From NCBI RefSeq assembly GCF_026790065.1, contig NZ_JALAMO010000007.1:308829-372828 (forward strand): 64,000 nucleotides of DNA. The letters run 5' to 3'. Shown piece by piece: positions 51,218-62,202 of the stretch. Under the pieces are notes generated by a model. The model did not search any database. It worked only from the letters and a program-made list of their open reading frames with translations, and had not been told where the DNA came from. This DNA comes from Bacillus sp. N13C7. GTDB taxonomy: Bacteria > Bacillota > Bacilli > Bacillales > Bacillaceae. Each line of letters begins with the position of its first letter. Position 1 is the stretch's first letter. The translations under genes and the position numbers were made by a program.

Positions 51218-51234
51218 TGTAACACATGTGTAAT
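51218..51234 (+). promoter_or_regulatory. Candidate WalR binding site upstream of yvcI
   Basis: TGTAAC and TGTAAT are separated by exactly five bases (ACATG), a perfect match to the WalR consensus TGTWAH-N5-TGTWAH. A TATGAT hexamer follows 10 bases later, placing the box over the -35 region. I know of no report of WalR at this site. Confidence 0.5.
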
Positions 51235-51294
51235 GCTTTTCGGTTATGATTAATAAAGTAATTGACCCCCTTTTTATAATGAATACACTTTTTT

Positions 51295-51329
51295 GGCACG
51301 GATTCTCCAGTTATCCGTGTCCTTTTTTT
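51295..51329 (+). terminator. Terminator between trxB and yvcI
   Basis: GGCACGGAT (51295-51303) pairs with ATCCGTGTCC (51313-51322), allowing one bulge, and seven Ts follow. It lies 127 bases after trxB, so it ends trxB mRNA and any transcript started at the element near 51245. Confidence 0.85.
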
Positions 51330-51428
51330 GTCCAAAAATAAAGAGAAATGCCTGTTACAGTAAAACCATCTGAACGGCAGACATGAATATGCTGTAAAAT
51401 AGAAGAAAAGATTGTCAATGTCTCTTCA

Positions 51429-51457
51429 TTGTGGGAGGCATCTTGAAGCGGTATAAT
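51429..51457 (+). promoter_or_regulatory. yvcI operon promoter
   Basis: TTGTGG (51429-51434), a 17-base spacer and TATAAT (51452-51457). The leader of about 25 bases precedes the GTG of yvcI. Confidence 0.7.
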
Positions 51458-51487
51458 AAAGAGACGATGACAGGACGAGAAGGTTAG

Positions 51488-51964
51488 GTGACGTACTTGC
51501 AAAGAGTGACAAATTGTGTGCTTCAGACGGATGACAAAGTTCTTTTGCTTCAAAAGCCGAGACGCGGCTGGTGGGTCGCGCCGGGAGGCAAGATGGAGAG
51601 CGGAGAATCAGTCAGAGACTCCGTCATCAGAGAGTACAGAGAAGAGACTGGTATCTATATCATAAATCCTCAGTTAAAAGGCGTTTTTACCTTTATTATT
51701 AAAGACGGTGACCATATTGTCTCTGAGTGGATGATGTTTACGTTTGTCGCTGATTCTTATACCGGACAAAATGTATCAGAATCAGAGGAAGGCAAACTGC
51801 AGTGGCACGATGTCAATGACATACAAAACCTGCCTATGGCCCCGGGAGACGGCCATATCCTTGATTTTATGATGAAGGGACAAGGGCTGCTGCACGGCAC
51901 ATTTACGTATACACCGGACTTTGAGCTGCTCAGTTATCGTTTAGATCCGCAGCATATCAAATAG
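51488..51964 (+). CDS. yvcI: Nudix hydrolase YvcI
   Basis: 158 residues with a complete Nudix box, GGKMESGESVRDSVIREYREETGIY (residues about 36-60), so it should hydrolyse a nucleoside diphosphate linked to another group. Known work on YvcI points to RNA 5'-end or GDP-type substrates; this is not visible in the sequence. The GTG start follows AAGGTTAG. It heads the conserved cluster yvcI-rapZ-glmR-whiA-crh. Confidence 0.92.
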   Translation: MTYLQRVTNCVLQTDDKVLLLQKPRRGWWVAPGGKMESGESVRDSVIREYREETGIYIINPQLKGVFTFIIKDGDHIVSEWMMFTFVADSYTGQNVSESEEGKLQWHDVNDIQNLPMAPGDGHILDFMMKGQGLLHGTFTYTPDFELLSYRLDPQHIK

Positions 51965-51988
51965 AAAGACAAGTCAGGGGGGAGAAGG

Positions 51989-52876
51989 ATGAGTGTTAGT
52001 GAATCACATGATATTCAGCTTGTCATTATAACCGGAATGTCTGGAGCGGGAAAAACTGTCGCCATTCAAAGCTTTGAAGATCTCGGCTATTTCTGCGTCG
52101 ATAATCTTCCGCCATCATTGCTTCCGAAATTTTTAGAGCTGATGAAGGAATCAAATTCGAAAATGAGCAAGGTTGCGCTCGTAATGGATCTGCGCGGTCG
52201 TGAATTTTTTGACCGGCTGATCGAAGCGCTTGATGAAATGGCGGAAAATCCATGGATCACACCGCGAATTTTATTCTTGGACGCGAAGGATTCCATTCTC
52301 GTTACAAGATATAAAGAAACGAGACGTTCGCATCCGCTGGCAGCGACTGGCCTGCCGCTTGAAGGCATCGCGCTGGAACGTGAGCTGTTAGAGGAATTAA
52401 AAGGCCGCTCTCAAATCATTTACGATACGTCAGACATGAAGCCTCGTGATTTGCGCGAAAAAATCGTCAAGCACTTTGCGACTAACCAAGGAGAGACATT
52501 TACCGTAAATGTGATGTCATTTGGTTTTAAATACGGTATCCCGATTGACGCAGACCTCGTCTTTGATGTCAGATTTTTGCCGAATCCTTATTATATTGAA
52601 AGCATGCGGCCGCTGACTGGTAAGGATGAAGAGGTTTCCTCTTACGTCATGAAGTGGAATGAAACGCAAAAGTTCAATGAGAAATTAATTGATCTGCTAA
52701 GCTTTATGCTTCCCTCTTACAAAAGAGAAGGAAAAAGCCAGGTTGTCATTGCGATCGGCTGCACAGGGGGCCAGCACCGCTCTGTGACATTAGCTGAGAA
52801 TCTAGCTGATTATTTCAAAAAGGATTACTATACTCATGTTACTCACCGGGACATTGAAAAGAGAAGCCGGAAATAA
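51989..52876 (+). CDS. rapZ: RapZ-like nucleotide-binding protein YvcJ
   Basis: 295 residues. The Walker A motif is GMSGAGKT near residues 16-23; the C-terminal half carries the RapZ core [15 protein letters not shown]. It binds and hydrolyses ATP/GTP. In E. coli RapZ tunes GlmS through small RNAs; in B. subtilis YvcJ affects competence, and the RNA role is not established. It is adjacent to glmR, 1 base apart. Confidence 0.95.
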   Translation: MSVSESHDIQLVIITGMSGAGKTVAIQSFEDLGYFCVDNLPPSLLPKFLELMKESNSKMSKVALVMDLRGREFFDRLIEALDEMAENPWITPRILFLDAKDSILVTRYKETRRSHPLAATGLPLEGIALERELLEELKGRSQIIYDTSDMKPRDLREKIVKHFATNQGETFTVNVMSFGFKYGIPIDADLVFDVRFLPNPYYIESMRPLTGKDEEVSSYVMKWNETQKFNEKLIDLLSFMLPSYKREGKSQVVIAIGCTGGQHRSVTLAENLADYFKKDYYTHVTHRDIEKRSRK

Positions 52877-52877
52877 G

Positions 52878-53831
52878 ATGGGACAAAAGCCGAAAATCGC
52901 AATCTTTGGCGGCGGTACGGGCCTTTCTGTATTGCTTCGGGGCCTAAAGCATAAACCTGTTGACATTACGGCCATTGTGACAGTTGCCGATGATGGGGGA
53001 AGCTCTGGCCGTCTGCGGGATGAACTGAAAATTCCGCCTCCTGGAGACATCAGAAATGTGCTCGCCGCTTTATCCGATGTGGAGCCGCTTGTTGAAGATC
53101 TTTTTCAGCACCGCTTCAATAAGGGGAATGACTTAACAGGCCATTCTCTCGGAAATTTAATTTTGGCAGCGATGACAAATATAACCGGTGATTTTTTTCA
53201 CGCTGTCACAGAAATGAGCAAGGTGCTGAATGTAAGAGGAAAGGTTTTGCCAGCTGCCAATGCCAGTGTCGTTCTGCATGCTGAGATGGAAGACGGCCGC
53301 GTGGTCTCAGGAGAGTCCACGATTCCGGCGTACGGACAGCGCATTAAGCGTGTTTTTCTCACGCCTGAACATATTGATCCGCTGCCGGAAACGATAGACG
53401 TGATCAGGGAAGCGGATTTGATTATTATCGGCCCGGGAAGCCTCTACACAAGCATTCTTCCCAATTTGCTTGTGCCAAAGATCGGGGAAGAAGTGGTGAA
53501 GGCGCCGGCAAAAAAAGTATACATTTGCAACGTGATGACTCAGCCTGGCGAAACGCTCCATTACACTGCTGCTGATCATGTGAAAGCGCTCAATCAGCAC
53601 ATGGGCTGCGGTTTTATTGACACGATATTAGTGAACAGCGAAGACATTCCCGACGAAATAAAGCGTAAGTACGAAAAGGAATCGGCGCGTCCTGTTGATT
53701 TTGATATCGAAGAGCTGAAAGCGATGGGGCTTGAAGTCATCAGAGATCAAATTGTAACGTATAAAAATGACGTAATTCGTCACGATACACATAAAGTGGC
53801 CTCTCTTCTTGTCGATTTACTGAAAGAATGA
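52878..53831 (+). CDS. glmR: Gluconeogenesis and GlmS regulator GlmR (YvcK/MgfK)
   Basis: 317 residues of the UPF0052/CofD-like family, with IAIFGGGTGLSVLLRGLK at the N-terminus and DDGGSSGRLRDE. GlmR binds UDP-GlcNAc and, when that is scarce, stimulates GlmS to divert carbon to the cell wall. It is needed for growth on gluconeogenic carbon sources. The ATG at 52878 follows rapZ by one base; an overlapping upstream start at 52836 is rejected. Confidence 0.95.
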   Translation: MGQKPKIAIFGGGTGLSVLLRGLKHKPVDITAIVTVADDGGSSGRLRDELKIPPPGDIRNVLAALSDVEPLVEDLFQHRFNKGNDLTGHSLGNLILAAMTNITGDFFHAVTEMSKVLNVRGKVLPAANASVVLHAEMEDGRVVSGESTIPAYGQRIKRVFLTPEHIDPLPETIDVIREADLIIIGPGSLYTSILPNLLVPKIGEEVVKAPAKKVYICNVMTQPGETLHYTAADHVKALNQHMGCGFIDTILVNSEDIPDEIKRKYEKESARPVDFDIEELKAMGLEVIRDQIVTYKNDVIRHDTHKVASLLVDLLKE

Positions 53832-53853
53832 AGCCTTGAAATGAGGTGGCTAT

Positions 53854-54804
53854 ATGTCATTTGCATCTGAAACAAAAAAAGAATTAACGAATCTGGAAGT
53901 GAAAGACTGCTGCATTAAGGCAGAGCTGTCTGCACTTATCCGGATGAATGGAGCTTTATCATTTACAAACCGCCATCTCGTACTTGATGTTCAAACCGAA
54001 AATGCGGCGATTGCCCGACGCATTTATACATTGCTGAAAAAACAATATGATGTGTCGGTCGAGCTGCTGGTCAGAAAGAAAATGCGGCTGAAAAAGAATA
54101 ACGTCTATATTGTGCGTTTTTCAGAAAATGCAAAAGCAATCTTAGAGGATTTAAAAATACTCGGAGAGAATTTTGTGTTTGAACGAAGTATTTCGGAAGA
54201 GCTGGTCAAAAAGAGATGCTGCAAGCGTTCTTATATGAGAGGGGCATTTTTGGCGGGAGGTTCGGTCAATAATCCGGAAACCTCCTCGTATCATTTAGAA
54301 ATCTTCTCTCTTTATAAGGAGCATAACGATTCATTATGCGACCTGTTAAATGAGTTTCAGCTAAACAGCAAAACGCTCGAACGGAAAAAAGGCTATATCA
54401 CCTATTTAAAAGAGGCGGAAAAGATTACTGAGTTTCTTAACGTGATCGGCGCCCACAATTCGCTACTGCGATTTGAGGATGTCAGAATCGTCAGGGATAT
54501 GAGAAATTCGGTCAACCGCCTCGTCAATTGTGAAACAGCCAACTTAAACAAAACGATCGGCGCTTCGCTCAGACAGGTGGAAAATATTAAATACATCGAT
54601 GAAAGAATCGGCCTGGATGCGCTTCCTGAAAAACTTCGGGAAATTGCGCAGCTGCGGATTGATTATCAGGAAGTGACGCTGAAAGAGCTGGGGGAAATGG
54701 TAGCTAGCGGGAAAATCAGCAAATCTGGAATCAATCACAGGCTGAGAAAACTTGACGAAATCGCAGAACAGCTGCGGACAGGGCAATCCGTCACTTTAAA
54801 ATAA
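53854..54804 (+). CDS. whiA: DNA-binding protein WhiA
   Basis: 316 residues. An N-terminal LAGLIDADG-type homing-endonuclease-like fold with degenerate active site ([16 protein letters not shown]) precedes a C-terminal helix-turn-helix ([28 protein letters not shown]). In B. subtilis it influences division and chromosome segregation. The order rapZ-glmR-whiA is conserved across Gram-positive bacteria. Confidence 0.96.
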   Translation: MSFASETKKELTNLEVKDCCIKAELSALIRMNGALSFTNRHLVLDVQTENAAIARRIYTLLKKQYDVSVELLVRKKMRLKKNNVYIVRFSENAKAILEDLKILGENFVFERSISEELVKKRCCKRSYMRGAFLAGGSVNNPETSSYHLEIFSLYKEHNDSLCDLLNEFQLNSKTLERKKGYITYLKEAEKITEFLNVIGAHNSLLRFEDVRIVRDMRNSVNRLVNCETANLNKTIGASLRQVENIKYIDERIGLDALPEKLREIAQLRIDYQEVTLKELGEMVASGKISKSGINHRLRKLDEIAEQLRTGQSVTLK

Positions 54805-54827
54805 CCGTAAAGAAAAGGGGAGATCTT

Positions 54828-55085
54828 ATGGTTCAACAGAAAGTGGAAGTTCGATTAAAGACAGGACTGCAGGCGCGTCCTGCTGCGTTGTTTGTACAAG
54901 AAGCAAACCGGTTTACGTCAGATGTGTTTCTTGAGAAGGATGGGAAAAAAGTAAACGCGAAAAGCATCATGGGGCTGATGAGCCTTGCGGTAAGCACTGG
55001 CACTGAGGTTACCTTGATTGCCCAGGGGGAAGATGAACAAGAAGCGCTGGAAAAGCTGGCTGCTTATGTTCAAGAAGAAGTTTAG
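54828..55085 (+). CDS. crh: Catabolite repression HPr-like protein Crh
   Basis: 85 residues, HPr fold. Gln15 replaces the PTS histidine (GLQARPA instead of GLHARPA), so it cannot carry sugar phosphates. The regulatory Ser46 is kept (KSIMGLMS). HprK phosphorylates it, and P-Ser-Crh is a CcpA co-repressor; unphosphorylated Crh also acts on methylglyoxal synthase. It starts 23 bases after whiA with AAGGGGAG. Confidence 0.97.
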   Translation: MVQQKVEVRLKTGLQARPAALFVQEANRFTSDVFLEKDGKKVNAKSIMGLMSLAVSTGTEVTLIAQGEDEQEALEKLAAYVQEEV

Positions 55086-55094
55086 GTGATAAAG

Positions 55095-55850
55095 ATGAAT
55101 GACTTTCTAAAAGAGTGCTTTCAGAAAATCGGCTGGGAGAAAGACCATGTCAGCTTCGGCGATCTCCCCCTTTTTCTCGAAGCAATGGCATACCGTTTTC
55201 CATTTGAAAACCGCGCCGTACTCGCAAAAGAGAATTATAAGGTAACAAAAGAAGAGCTATGGCGCCGTCTGGTCAAGGAACAGCACGGCGGCCTGTGCTA
55301 CGATTTAAACGGGTTCCTTTATTTTGTCTTGCATGAGGCCGGATTTAATGTAAAGCTTATTCGGGGAACGGTTTATGCAGGAGATCAAGATGAGTGGGCA
55401 TTAGATGGAACACACGCTGCTGTATGGCTATCTGCGGAAAAAGGTGATTACATTGTTGATATTGGATTCGGCATTAATCTGGCACTCCAGCCGATACCGC
55501 TTTCCGGAGATACGGTACAATCACCTGTCGGGTCATTCCGAATCAAAGAGGAAGAGACAGAAAAGGGCAGCCACGTTCTGTTGATGGATAAAGGGAAAGG
55601 CTGGCAAATCGGTTACGCCTTTACCCTTGAAGAAAGCGATCCCGGTGATTTAGATGACATGAAGAACCTGATTCATTCTCATGAAAAATCTCCTTTTAAC
55701 AAATCACTGCTCGCTTCAAAGCTGACACCGAACGGACGGATGGTCATGTCAGACCGCCATTTCACGATTCATGAAAACGGCGGGGAAGGCCAAAAACGTG
55801 ACATAGCCCCTTCAGAGTTTGAAGAGAAATTAAATCTCCATTTTTTGTAA
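55095..55850 (+). CDS. yvcN: Arylamine N-acetyltransferase family protein YvcN
   Basis: 251 residues with the NAT catalytic triad motifs: Cys in HGGLCYDLNGFLYFVL, His in THAAVWL, and Asp in IVDIGFG. It moves acetyl from acetyl-CoA to arylamines or hydrazines; natural substrate unknown. ATG at 55095 is preferred (AGGTGAT upstream) over GTG at 55086. It is the last gene before a strong terminator. Confidence 0.92.
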   Translation: MNDFLKECFQKIGWEKDHVSFGDLPLFLEAMAYRFPFENRAVLAKENYKVTKEELWRRLVKEQHGGLCYDLNGFLYFVLHEAGFNVKLIRGTVYAGDQDEWALDGTHAAVWLSAEKGDYIVDIGFGINLALQPIPLSGDTVQSPVGSFRIKEEETEKGSHVLLMDKGKGWQIGYAFTLEESDPGDLDDMKNLIHSHEKSPFNKSLLASKLTPNGRMVMSDRHFTIHENGGEGQKRDIAPSEFEEKLNLHFL

Positions 55851-55853
55851 CGT

Positions 55854-55888
55854 AAAAAGCTTGCAGCATGTCTGCAAGCTTTTTCTTA
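55854..55888. terminator. Bidirectional terminator between yvcN and a small lipoprotein gene
   Basis: AAAAAGCTTGCAG (55854-55866) and CTGCAAGCTTTTT (55872-55884) are perfectly complementary around CATGT. The A and T tracts serve both converging genes. Confidence 0.93.
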
Positions 55889-56095
55889 TGAACAAGTGTA
55901 GATTGCTGCATCAAATGCATCTTCAGGGATATACAGTTTTCCCTTTTCATATTGATAAGGAATGTGGTTCTCTTTAAAGCACTCTTTTTCATATTCAGTT
56001 AATGAATCCCCAATTTCTATGTATTTCCCGGTATAGTTCGGCTGGCATGCTGAAAGAATTGACGTAATGGTCACGAGCAGCATGATTTTCTTCAT
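55886..56095 (-). CDS. Small orphan lipoprotein
   Basis: 69 residues. The signal MKKIMLLVTITSILSAC ends in a lipobox LSAC with Cys17. The mature part of about 53 residues contains two further cysteines (ECF and the C-terminal TCS), which could form a disulfide outside the cell. The start follows AGCAGGTG. It converges with yvcN and is divergent from psdR by 145 bases. I do not recognise the family. Its place beside a peptide-antibiotic detoxification module makes an accessory or immunity role possible, but that is inference. Confidence 0.75.
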   Translation of the reverse strand: MKKIMLLVTITSILSACQPNYTGKYIEIGDSLTEYEKECFKENHIPYQYEKGKLYIPEDAFDAAIYTCS

Positions 56096-56240
56096 AATGA
56101 CACCTGCTTATCATGAAATTTTTTCCTTTTTTATTCTACCATAATGAACAGAAAAAGACCGATTTACTACTTCGCCGCATGCTATAATAATTTTGGAATC
56201 TTCTAGAAAAATCTTCGTGCAGAATATAAGGGGGATAAAC

Positions 56241-56954
56241 GTGTATCGGATTTTGCTCGTGGAAGATGATGAGCGGATTGCTTCTTTGCTGGGCGGTCAT
56301 CTTCAAAAATACGGATATGAAGTCAAAGTAGCTGAACAGCTGAATGATATAAAATTTGAATTTGCAGAAATGAAGCCGGATCTTGTGCTGCTTGATATCA
56401 ACCTGCCTTTTTTTGACGGGTTTTATTGGTGCAGGCAAATCCGTACCATTTCCAATGCGCCGATTATCTTTATATCGGCAAGGACCGATGAGCTGAATCA
56501 GGTGATGGCAATTGAAAATGGCGGCGATGATTATATCACCAAGCCGTTCCATTTAGAGGTAGTGATGGCCAAAATCAAAAGCGTCCTGCGCCGCACCTAT
56601 GGTGAATACTCGCCCTCTTTGTCACAGGAATCAAGAATAGTCGAGCTTGGCGGGCTGACGGTTTATCCGGATCAGAATGAGGCCGAGTGGAACAGCACCC
56701 GCATCTTGTTTTCACAAAAGGAATTTCAGCTTCTATCGATTTTTGTGAGGGAGCATAAAAAAATCGTCTCCCGTGATGAATTATTAGAGGCGTTATGGGA
56801 TGACGTCGATTTTGTCGATGATAATACGCTAACGGTCAATGTCAATCGGCTGCGAAAAAAGTTGGAGAATGCCGGACTGAAGGATTGCATTTCAACGATA
56901 AGAGGACAAGGCTATCAATTTCAAGTCAATCGGAAGGATGAACCGGAGTGTTAA
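56241..56954 (+). CDS. psdR: Response regulator PsdR (YvcP)
   Basis: 237 residues, OmpR family. The receiver domain has acidic pocket EDDE, phospho-acceptor Asp in [10 protein letters not shown] near residue 52, and Lys in ITKPF. A winged-helix output domain follows ([30 protein letters not shown]). It activates psdAB in response to lipid II-binding lantibiotics such as nisin and gallidermin. The GTG at 56241 follows GGGGGATAAAC. It overlaps psdS by 7 bases. Confidence 0.94.
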   Translation: MYRILLVEDDERIASLLGGHLQKYGYEVKVAEQLNDIKFEFAEMKPDLVLLDINLPFFDGFYWCRQIRTISNAPIIFISARTDELNQVMAIENGGDDYITKPFHLEVVMAKIKSVLRRTYGEYSPSLSQESRIVELGGLTVYPDQNEAEWNSTRILFSQKEFQLLSIFVREHKKIVSRDELLEALWDDVDFVDDNTLTVNVNRLRKKLENAGLKDCISTIRGQGYQFQVNRKDEPEC

Positions 56955-58018
56955 AGAATTATCTCATCGACCGCTTCGCCATTATTTTATTTTCATTATT
57001 AGGAATAGGGTCCGCCATGCTGATAGCGTATTTAAGCATTATAGAGAGCGGGGCAGAACCTCCCGCAGAAAATATGATATACATATGGATTTTGCCCGGT
57101 GCTCTTATAGCTGCGGGTTTTGCTGCTGATTACGTTCGGCAGTTTTCCTTTCTCGCATCTGTTAAAAAGCTTGCAGAACAAGCGAATTCACCGAATGACG
57201 TCGGACAGATTTTGAGGGCCCGAAAGCCAAGAACACGAGAGCAAGCCCTTTGGACGAAAATGATCAACGCGCTCGGACAGCAATACGAAGGCAGGCTCTC
57301 ACAATATATCAATCAGCAAAAACAGCATTATACCTTCACCAATCAATGGATACACCATATGAAAACACCGGTATCTGTCATTTCTTTAATGATTCAGGAA
57401 GGAAAAAACGGAACCTCTTCTTCTTTTCCGACGTTTTTAGAGGAGCTGGAGGATGAAAATGAGAGATTTCGCCATGGTCTGGATATGATGCTGCAAACGG
57501 CCCGGCTGGAGGAATTTGCGTTTGATGTAAGGCCGCAAACCTTTGATTTGGCCGAGCTTGTCCGTTCACTTATCAATCAGGAAAAACGGCAGTTTATCAA
57601 ACGGCGCCTTTTTCCAAAGCTACATGTGCCGCCTAACGCCGTGCAGGTTTCCAGTGATCAAAAATGGCTTTCCTTTGTTGTTGAGCAAATTCTGTTCAAT
57701 GCTTTAAAGTATTCAAAGCAAGGGGTGGGAGACCGCATTACAATCCGGATTGAAACGCAGGGACATGAGACGCGGCTGTCGGTTGCGGATGAAGGCATCG
57801 GCATACCTCCGCAGGATCTGCCGCGGATTTTTGACGCATTTTTTACCGGGGAAAACGGGCGAAGCATGAAAGAGGCAACGGGAATGGGCCTTTATTTAGC
57901 AAAACAGGTGTGCAGCCGGCTTGGCCATAAGCTGTATGCGGAATCAAAAGAAGGGGCTGGCACTGTGATGACCATCGTGTTTTCAAGTGACACCCTAGTG
58001 AATGTGACAGCATTGTAA
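56948..58018 (+). CDS. psdS: Intramembrane-sensing histidine kinase PsdS (YvcQ)
   Basis: 356 residues. Two closely spaced N-terminal helices (about 9-30 and 37-58) have almost no extracellular loop, typical of BceS-like kinases that sense through their transporter. The phospho-acceptor histidine is in [12 protein letters not shown] near residue 137; the ATPase domain has NALKY, DEGIGIP and [10 protein letters not shown]. The start is GTG within the psdR stop overlap. Confidence 0.94.
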   Translation: MLKNYLIDRFAIILFSLLGIGSAMLIAYLSIIESGAEPPAENMIYIWILPGALIAAGFAADYVRQFSFLASVKKLAEQANSPNDVGQILRARKPRTREQALWTKMINALGQQYEGRLSQYINQQKQHYTFTNQWIHHMKTPVSVISLMIQEGKNGTSSSFPTFLEELEDENERFRHGLDMMLQTARLEEFAFDVRPQTFDLAELVRSLINQEKRQFIKRRLFPKLHVPPNAVQVSSDQKWLSFVVEQILFNALKYSKQGVGDRITIRIETQGHETRLSVADEGIGIPPQDLPRIFDAFFTGENGRSMKEATGMGLYLAKQVCSRLGHKLYAESKEGAGTVMTIVFSSDTLVNVTAL

Positions 58019-58078
58019 GGTTGGAGAGCAGAATTGAAAGAAAGTTCGATGGGAGGCTGCTGACTTCCTTTTTATAAT
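58004..58078 (+). promoter_or_regulatory. psdAB promoter and candidate PsdR site
   Basis: TATAAT at 58073-58078 has no recognisable -35, as expected for an activator-dependent promoter. TGACAGCATTGTAA (58004-58017) is an imperfect inverted repeat of the BceR type. It is placed about 75 bases before the predicted start point and overlaps the psdS stop. Confidence 0.5.
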
Positions 58079-58100
58079 AAAGAAAAAGGAGGAGCAGAAC

Positions 58101-58880
58101 ATGAACGTGTTACAAACAACGAATCTATCGAAAACATACTATTCAAATAAAGGAACAATCTCATTTCAAGCACTCTGCGACTTTGACCTCAGTGTGACGA
58201 AAGGGGAATTTGTCGGGATTATGGGGCCGTCTGGAAGCGGAAAAACCACGCTTTTGAACTTGCTGGCTACCATTGATAAGCCGACCCAGGGTGAGATGAT
58301 GATTAACGGCATCCAGCCGAAAACGTTAAAGGATCAAGAGCTGGCTCTTTTTCGCAGAAGAGAACTCGGTTTCGTCTTTCAGGATTTTAATCTGCTTGAT
58401 ACGCTGACGATTCGTGAAAATATCCTGCTGCCGCTTGCATTGGACAAGGTAAAGCTGAGAGAAATGGAGGCCCGTCTCGATGAACTGGCCGATACGCTTC
58501 AAATCAAGCATATTCTTGACCACCGGACATACGAGGTGTCGGGCGGTCAGCAGCAGCGTGCTGCCTGTGCCAGAGCCATTATTCACAATCCGGCGCTCAT
58601 TCTTGCCGATGAACCGACAGGAAACCTTGATTCAAAATCGGCTAAGCAAGTGATGAACACGCTGGCTCAGCTGAATGAAGAAAAGGAAGCGACGATTTTG
58701 TTGGTCACGCACGATGCGACAGCGGCAAGCTTCTGTAAACGGATTGTGTTCATTAAAGATGGCCGTTTCTTTTCAGAGATTCACAGAGGGGCAAACCAGC
58801 AGGTGTTTTATCAAAGTATACTGGATACCTTGAGTGTGTTGGGAGGCGATTTTCATGAATTTGAGAACCATCGCCCGTAA
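58101..58880 (+). CDS. psdA: Peptide antibiotic ABC transporter ATPase PsdA (YvcR)
   Basis: 259 residues. Walker A GPSGSGKTT near 41-49, signature VSGGQQQRAACARA, Walker B LILADEPTGNLD and H-loop LLVTHD are all intact. It belongs to the BceA/MacB branch. With PsdB it protects against lipid II-binding peptides and also signals to PsdS. The start follows AAAGGAGGAG; the 3' end overlaps psdB by 26 bases. Confidence 0.95.
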   Translation: MNVLQTTNLSKTYYSNKGTISFQALCDFDLSVTKGEFVGIMGPSGSGKTTLLNLLATIDKPTQGEMMINGIQPKTLKDQELALFRRRELGFVFQDFNLLDTLTIRENILLPLALDKVKLREMEARLDELADTLQIKHILDHRTYEVSGGQQQRAACARAIIHNPALILADEPTGNLDSKSAKQVMNTLAQLNEEKEATILLVTHDATAASFCKRIVFIKDGRFFSEIHRGANQQVFYQSILDTLSVLGGDFHEFENHRP

Positions 58881-60795
58881 AAACATTCTTGGAAATCTGC
58901 AACGGTATGTCGCCTACTTTCTAAGCTGTGTATTTGCCGTTTCGGTGTTTTTTGTCTTCACATCTTTTATTTTTCATCCTGATGTCAATGAAGAAAATGT
59001 ATATGGCGGTAGTCTTGTCAAAACGTGCTTGAGCGCAGCCCTTGTCGTCATCATTGTCTTTTGTATATTTTTTATTTCCTATTCGAATTCGGCATTTTTG
59101 CAGGCGAGAAAGAAAGAGTTTGGGCTGCTGACGCTGTTTGGAACATCAAAGCAGCAGCTCCGCAAGATGATTTATTATGAGCAGTCACTCATTTCTCTAG
59201 CGGCGATTGCTGCCGGCATTGGTGCAGGGCTGTTATTTTCAAAACTGTTTTTTATGATCATGACTTGGATGCTCAGCGTGAAGGTGCCGATCTCATTTGT
59301 CATTGTGCCGAAAGCGTTTGTGATGACAGCTGTGTGCTTTCTCATCCTGTTTCAGACGCTGCTTGTTTTATCGCTGGCACGGATTCGCAAGCTGGAAATC
59401 ATTGAGCTGATTAAAGCAGCCCAAAAGCCGAAAAGCTTGCCGGCTTATTCAAAGTGGCTCACTGTTTTGTCCTTGCTGTGTCTGGCTGGCGGTTATTATC
59501 TGTCTGCCACAGCGAATGCGATTGATATGGTATTTCGCGTTTTTCCGATTTTGATCTTCGTGTTAATCGGGACGTATTTCTTTTTTACACAAAGCAGCGT
59601 GGCGTTCTTCCGCATGCTGTACAGGAAGAAACACAGCTTTTATAAAGGTACGAATATCATTGTCCGTTCCAACATGATATTCAGGCTGAAAGATCATGCA
59701 CGCATGCTGTTTCTAACCTCTGTCATTACAGCGGTCATTTTAACCGCTACAGGTGTTATCTATATGTTTTATGCTGATTTAGAAAGACAGGAGGAGCAAA
59801 GCATACCTCAATCTGTTGCCTGGGTGGAAAAAGACGCTTCCCGCTTTCAGGTTATGAAGCCTGATTTAGCTGAGGATACATTGAAAAAAGCTGATGCTGA
59901 TATCAAGTATAAGGTGGATGCCACAGGGATTCCTGTCACTTTTCAATCAGACTTGCCGTATGGGAATAAGAAAGCGGAAACGGAAGCCTTGCTGATTTCA
60001 GAGAAAATCTATAATCAAGTCGCAAAGGAAAAAGGTTTTCCTGTTATTCATTTACAAGAAAATGAAGCGTTTATCAATGTTCCTTTTCAAATGATGGTGA
60101 AAGATACATTTGGAGAAGGGGAAACCGCAGCATTTCATATGAAGTCAGGAAAAACATTTTCCTACATCATGAAAAAGCAGCAAAACAAAGGGATACTGAT
60201 GTCAGTCGATGGAGTCAGCCGTTTATTGGTTGTCAGCGATAAGAGCTTTGACAGCCTGACACATGATGTGCCGCTGAAGGAACAGATGAGAGTGGTAGGG
60301 TATGAGCTTGAGCATTGGCAGGAGACGGTGGATGTCTCTGAAAAGCTTGAAAACATGGTGCCGAAGGAACATACATCTGATTTTCAAACACGTGCTCCCA
60401 GTTTTCAAATTGTGAAGCAGGGAGTCGCATTCATGCTGTTTATCGGTCTGTTTGTCAGCGTGCTGTTTTTTATCGTGCAAGGAAGCATGCTGTATTTGCG
60501 GATGTTTACGGAAATAGAAGATACGAGAGTGCAAGTTTTAGCACTAAAGAGAATGGGCATTACGGACAAAGAGATTCACTCAATCCTCGGAAAGCAAATC
60601 GGGTTTTTGTTCTTCATCCCATTTATCGCGGGCACCATTCACGCCGGCTTTGCGTATGCAGCGTTAAGTAATATGCTGAATTCTAACTTATTTCTTGAGG
60701 CCGTGATTGTCATCTTCATTTATTTTGTGTTCCAGGCTGTTTATTATATCGTCACCCGCCATATTTATAAGCGTGCTGTTCTTCAGCATATGTAA
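58855..60795 (+). CDS. psdB: Peptide antibiotic ABC transporter permease PsdB (YvcS)
   Basis: 646 residues with ten predicted helices. A large extracellular domain between helices 7 and 8 (about residues 310-525) is the hallmark of BceB-type permeases and determines peptide specificity. FtsX-like cores lie on either side. The ATG at 58855 follows GGGAGGCGA; an upstream extension to 58834 is inside psdA and rejected. Confidence 0.95.
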   Translation: MNLRTIARKNILGNLQRYVAYFLSCVFAVSVFFVFTSFIFHPDVNEENVYGGSLVKTCLSAALVVIIVFCIFFISYSNSAFLQARKKEFGLLTLFGTSKQQLRKMIYYEQSLISLAAIAAGIGAGLLFSKLFFMIMTWMLSVKVPISFVIVPKAFVMTAVCFLILFQTLLVLSLARIRKLEIIELIKAAQKPKSLPAYSKWLTVLSLLCLAGGYYLSATANAIDMVFRVFPILIFVLIGTYFFFTQSSVAFFRMLYRKKHSFYKGTNIIVRSNMIFRLKDHARMLFLTSVITAVILTATGVIYMFYADLERQEEQSIPQSVAWVEKDASRFQVMKPDLAEDTLKKADADIKYKVDATGIPVTFQSDLPYGNKKAETEALLISEKIYNQVAKEKGFPVIHLQENEAFINVPFQMMVKDTFGEGETAAFHMKSGKTFSYIMKKQQNKGILMSVDGVSRLLVVSDKSFDSLTHDVPLKEQMRVVGYELEHWQETVDVSEKLENMVPKEHTSDFQTRAPSFQIVKQGVAFMLFIGLFVSVLFFIVQGSMLYLRMFTEIEDTRVQVLALKRMGITDKEIHSILGKQIGFLFFIPFIAGTIHAGFAYAALSNMLNSNLFLEAVIVIFIYFVFQAVYYIVTRHIYKRAVLQHM

Positions 60796-60799
60796 GATG

Positions 60800-62202
<1,403 letters not shown>

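Larger units (their letters stand above)
51169..51487 (+). other. trxB-yvcI intergenic region
   Basis: In order it holds: about 50 bases with no signal; a WalR-type direct repeat (51218-51234); a TATGAT -10-like hexamer (51245-51250); a terminator (51295-51329); and a second, conventional promoter for yvcI (51429-51457). No coding potential is seen. Confidence 0.6.
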
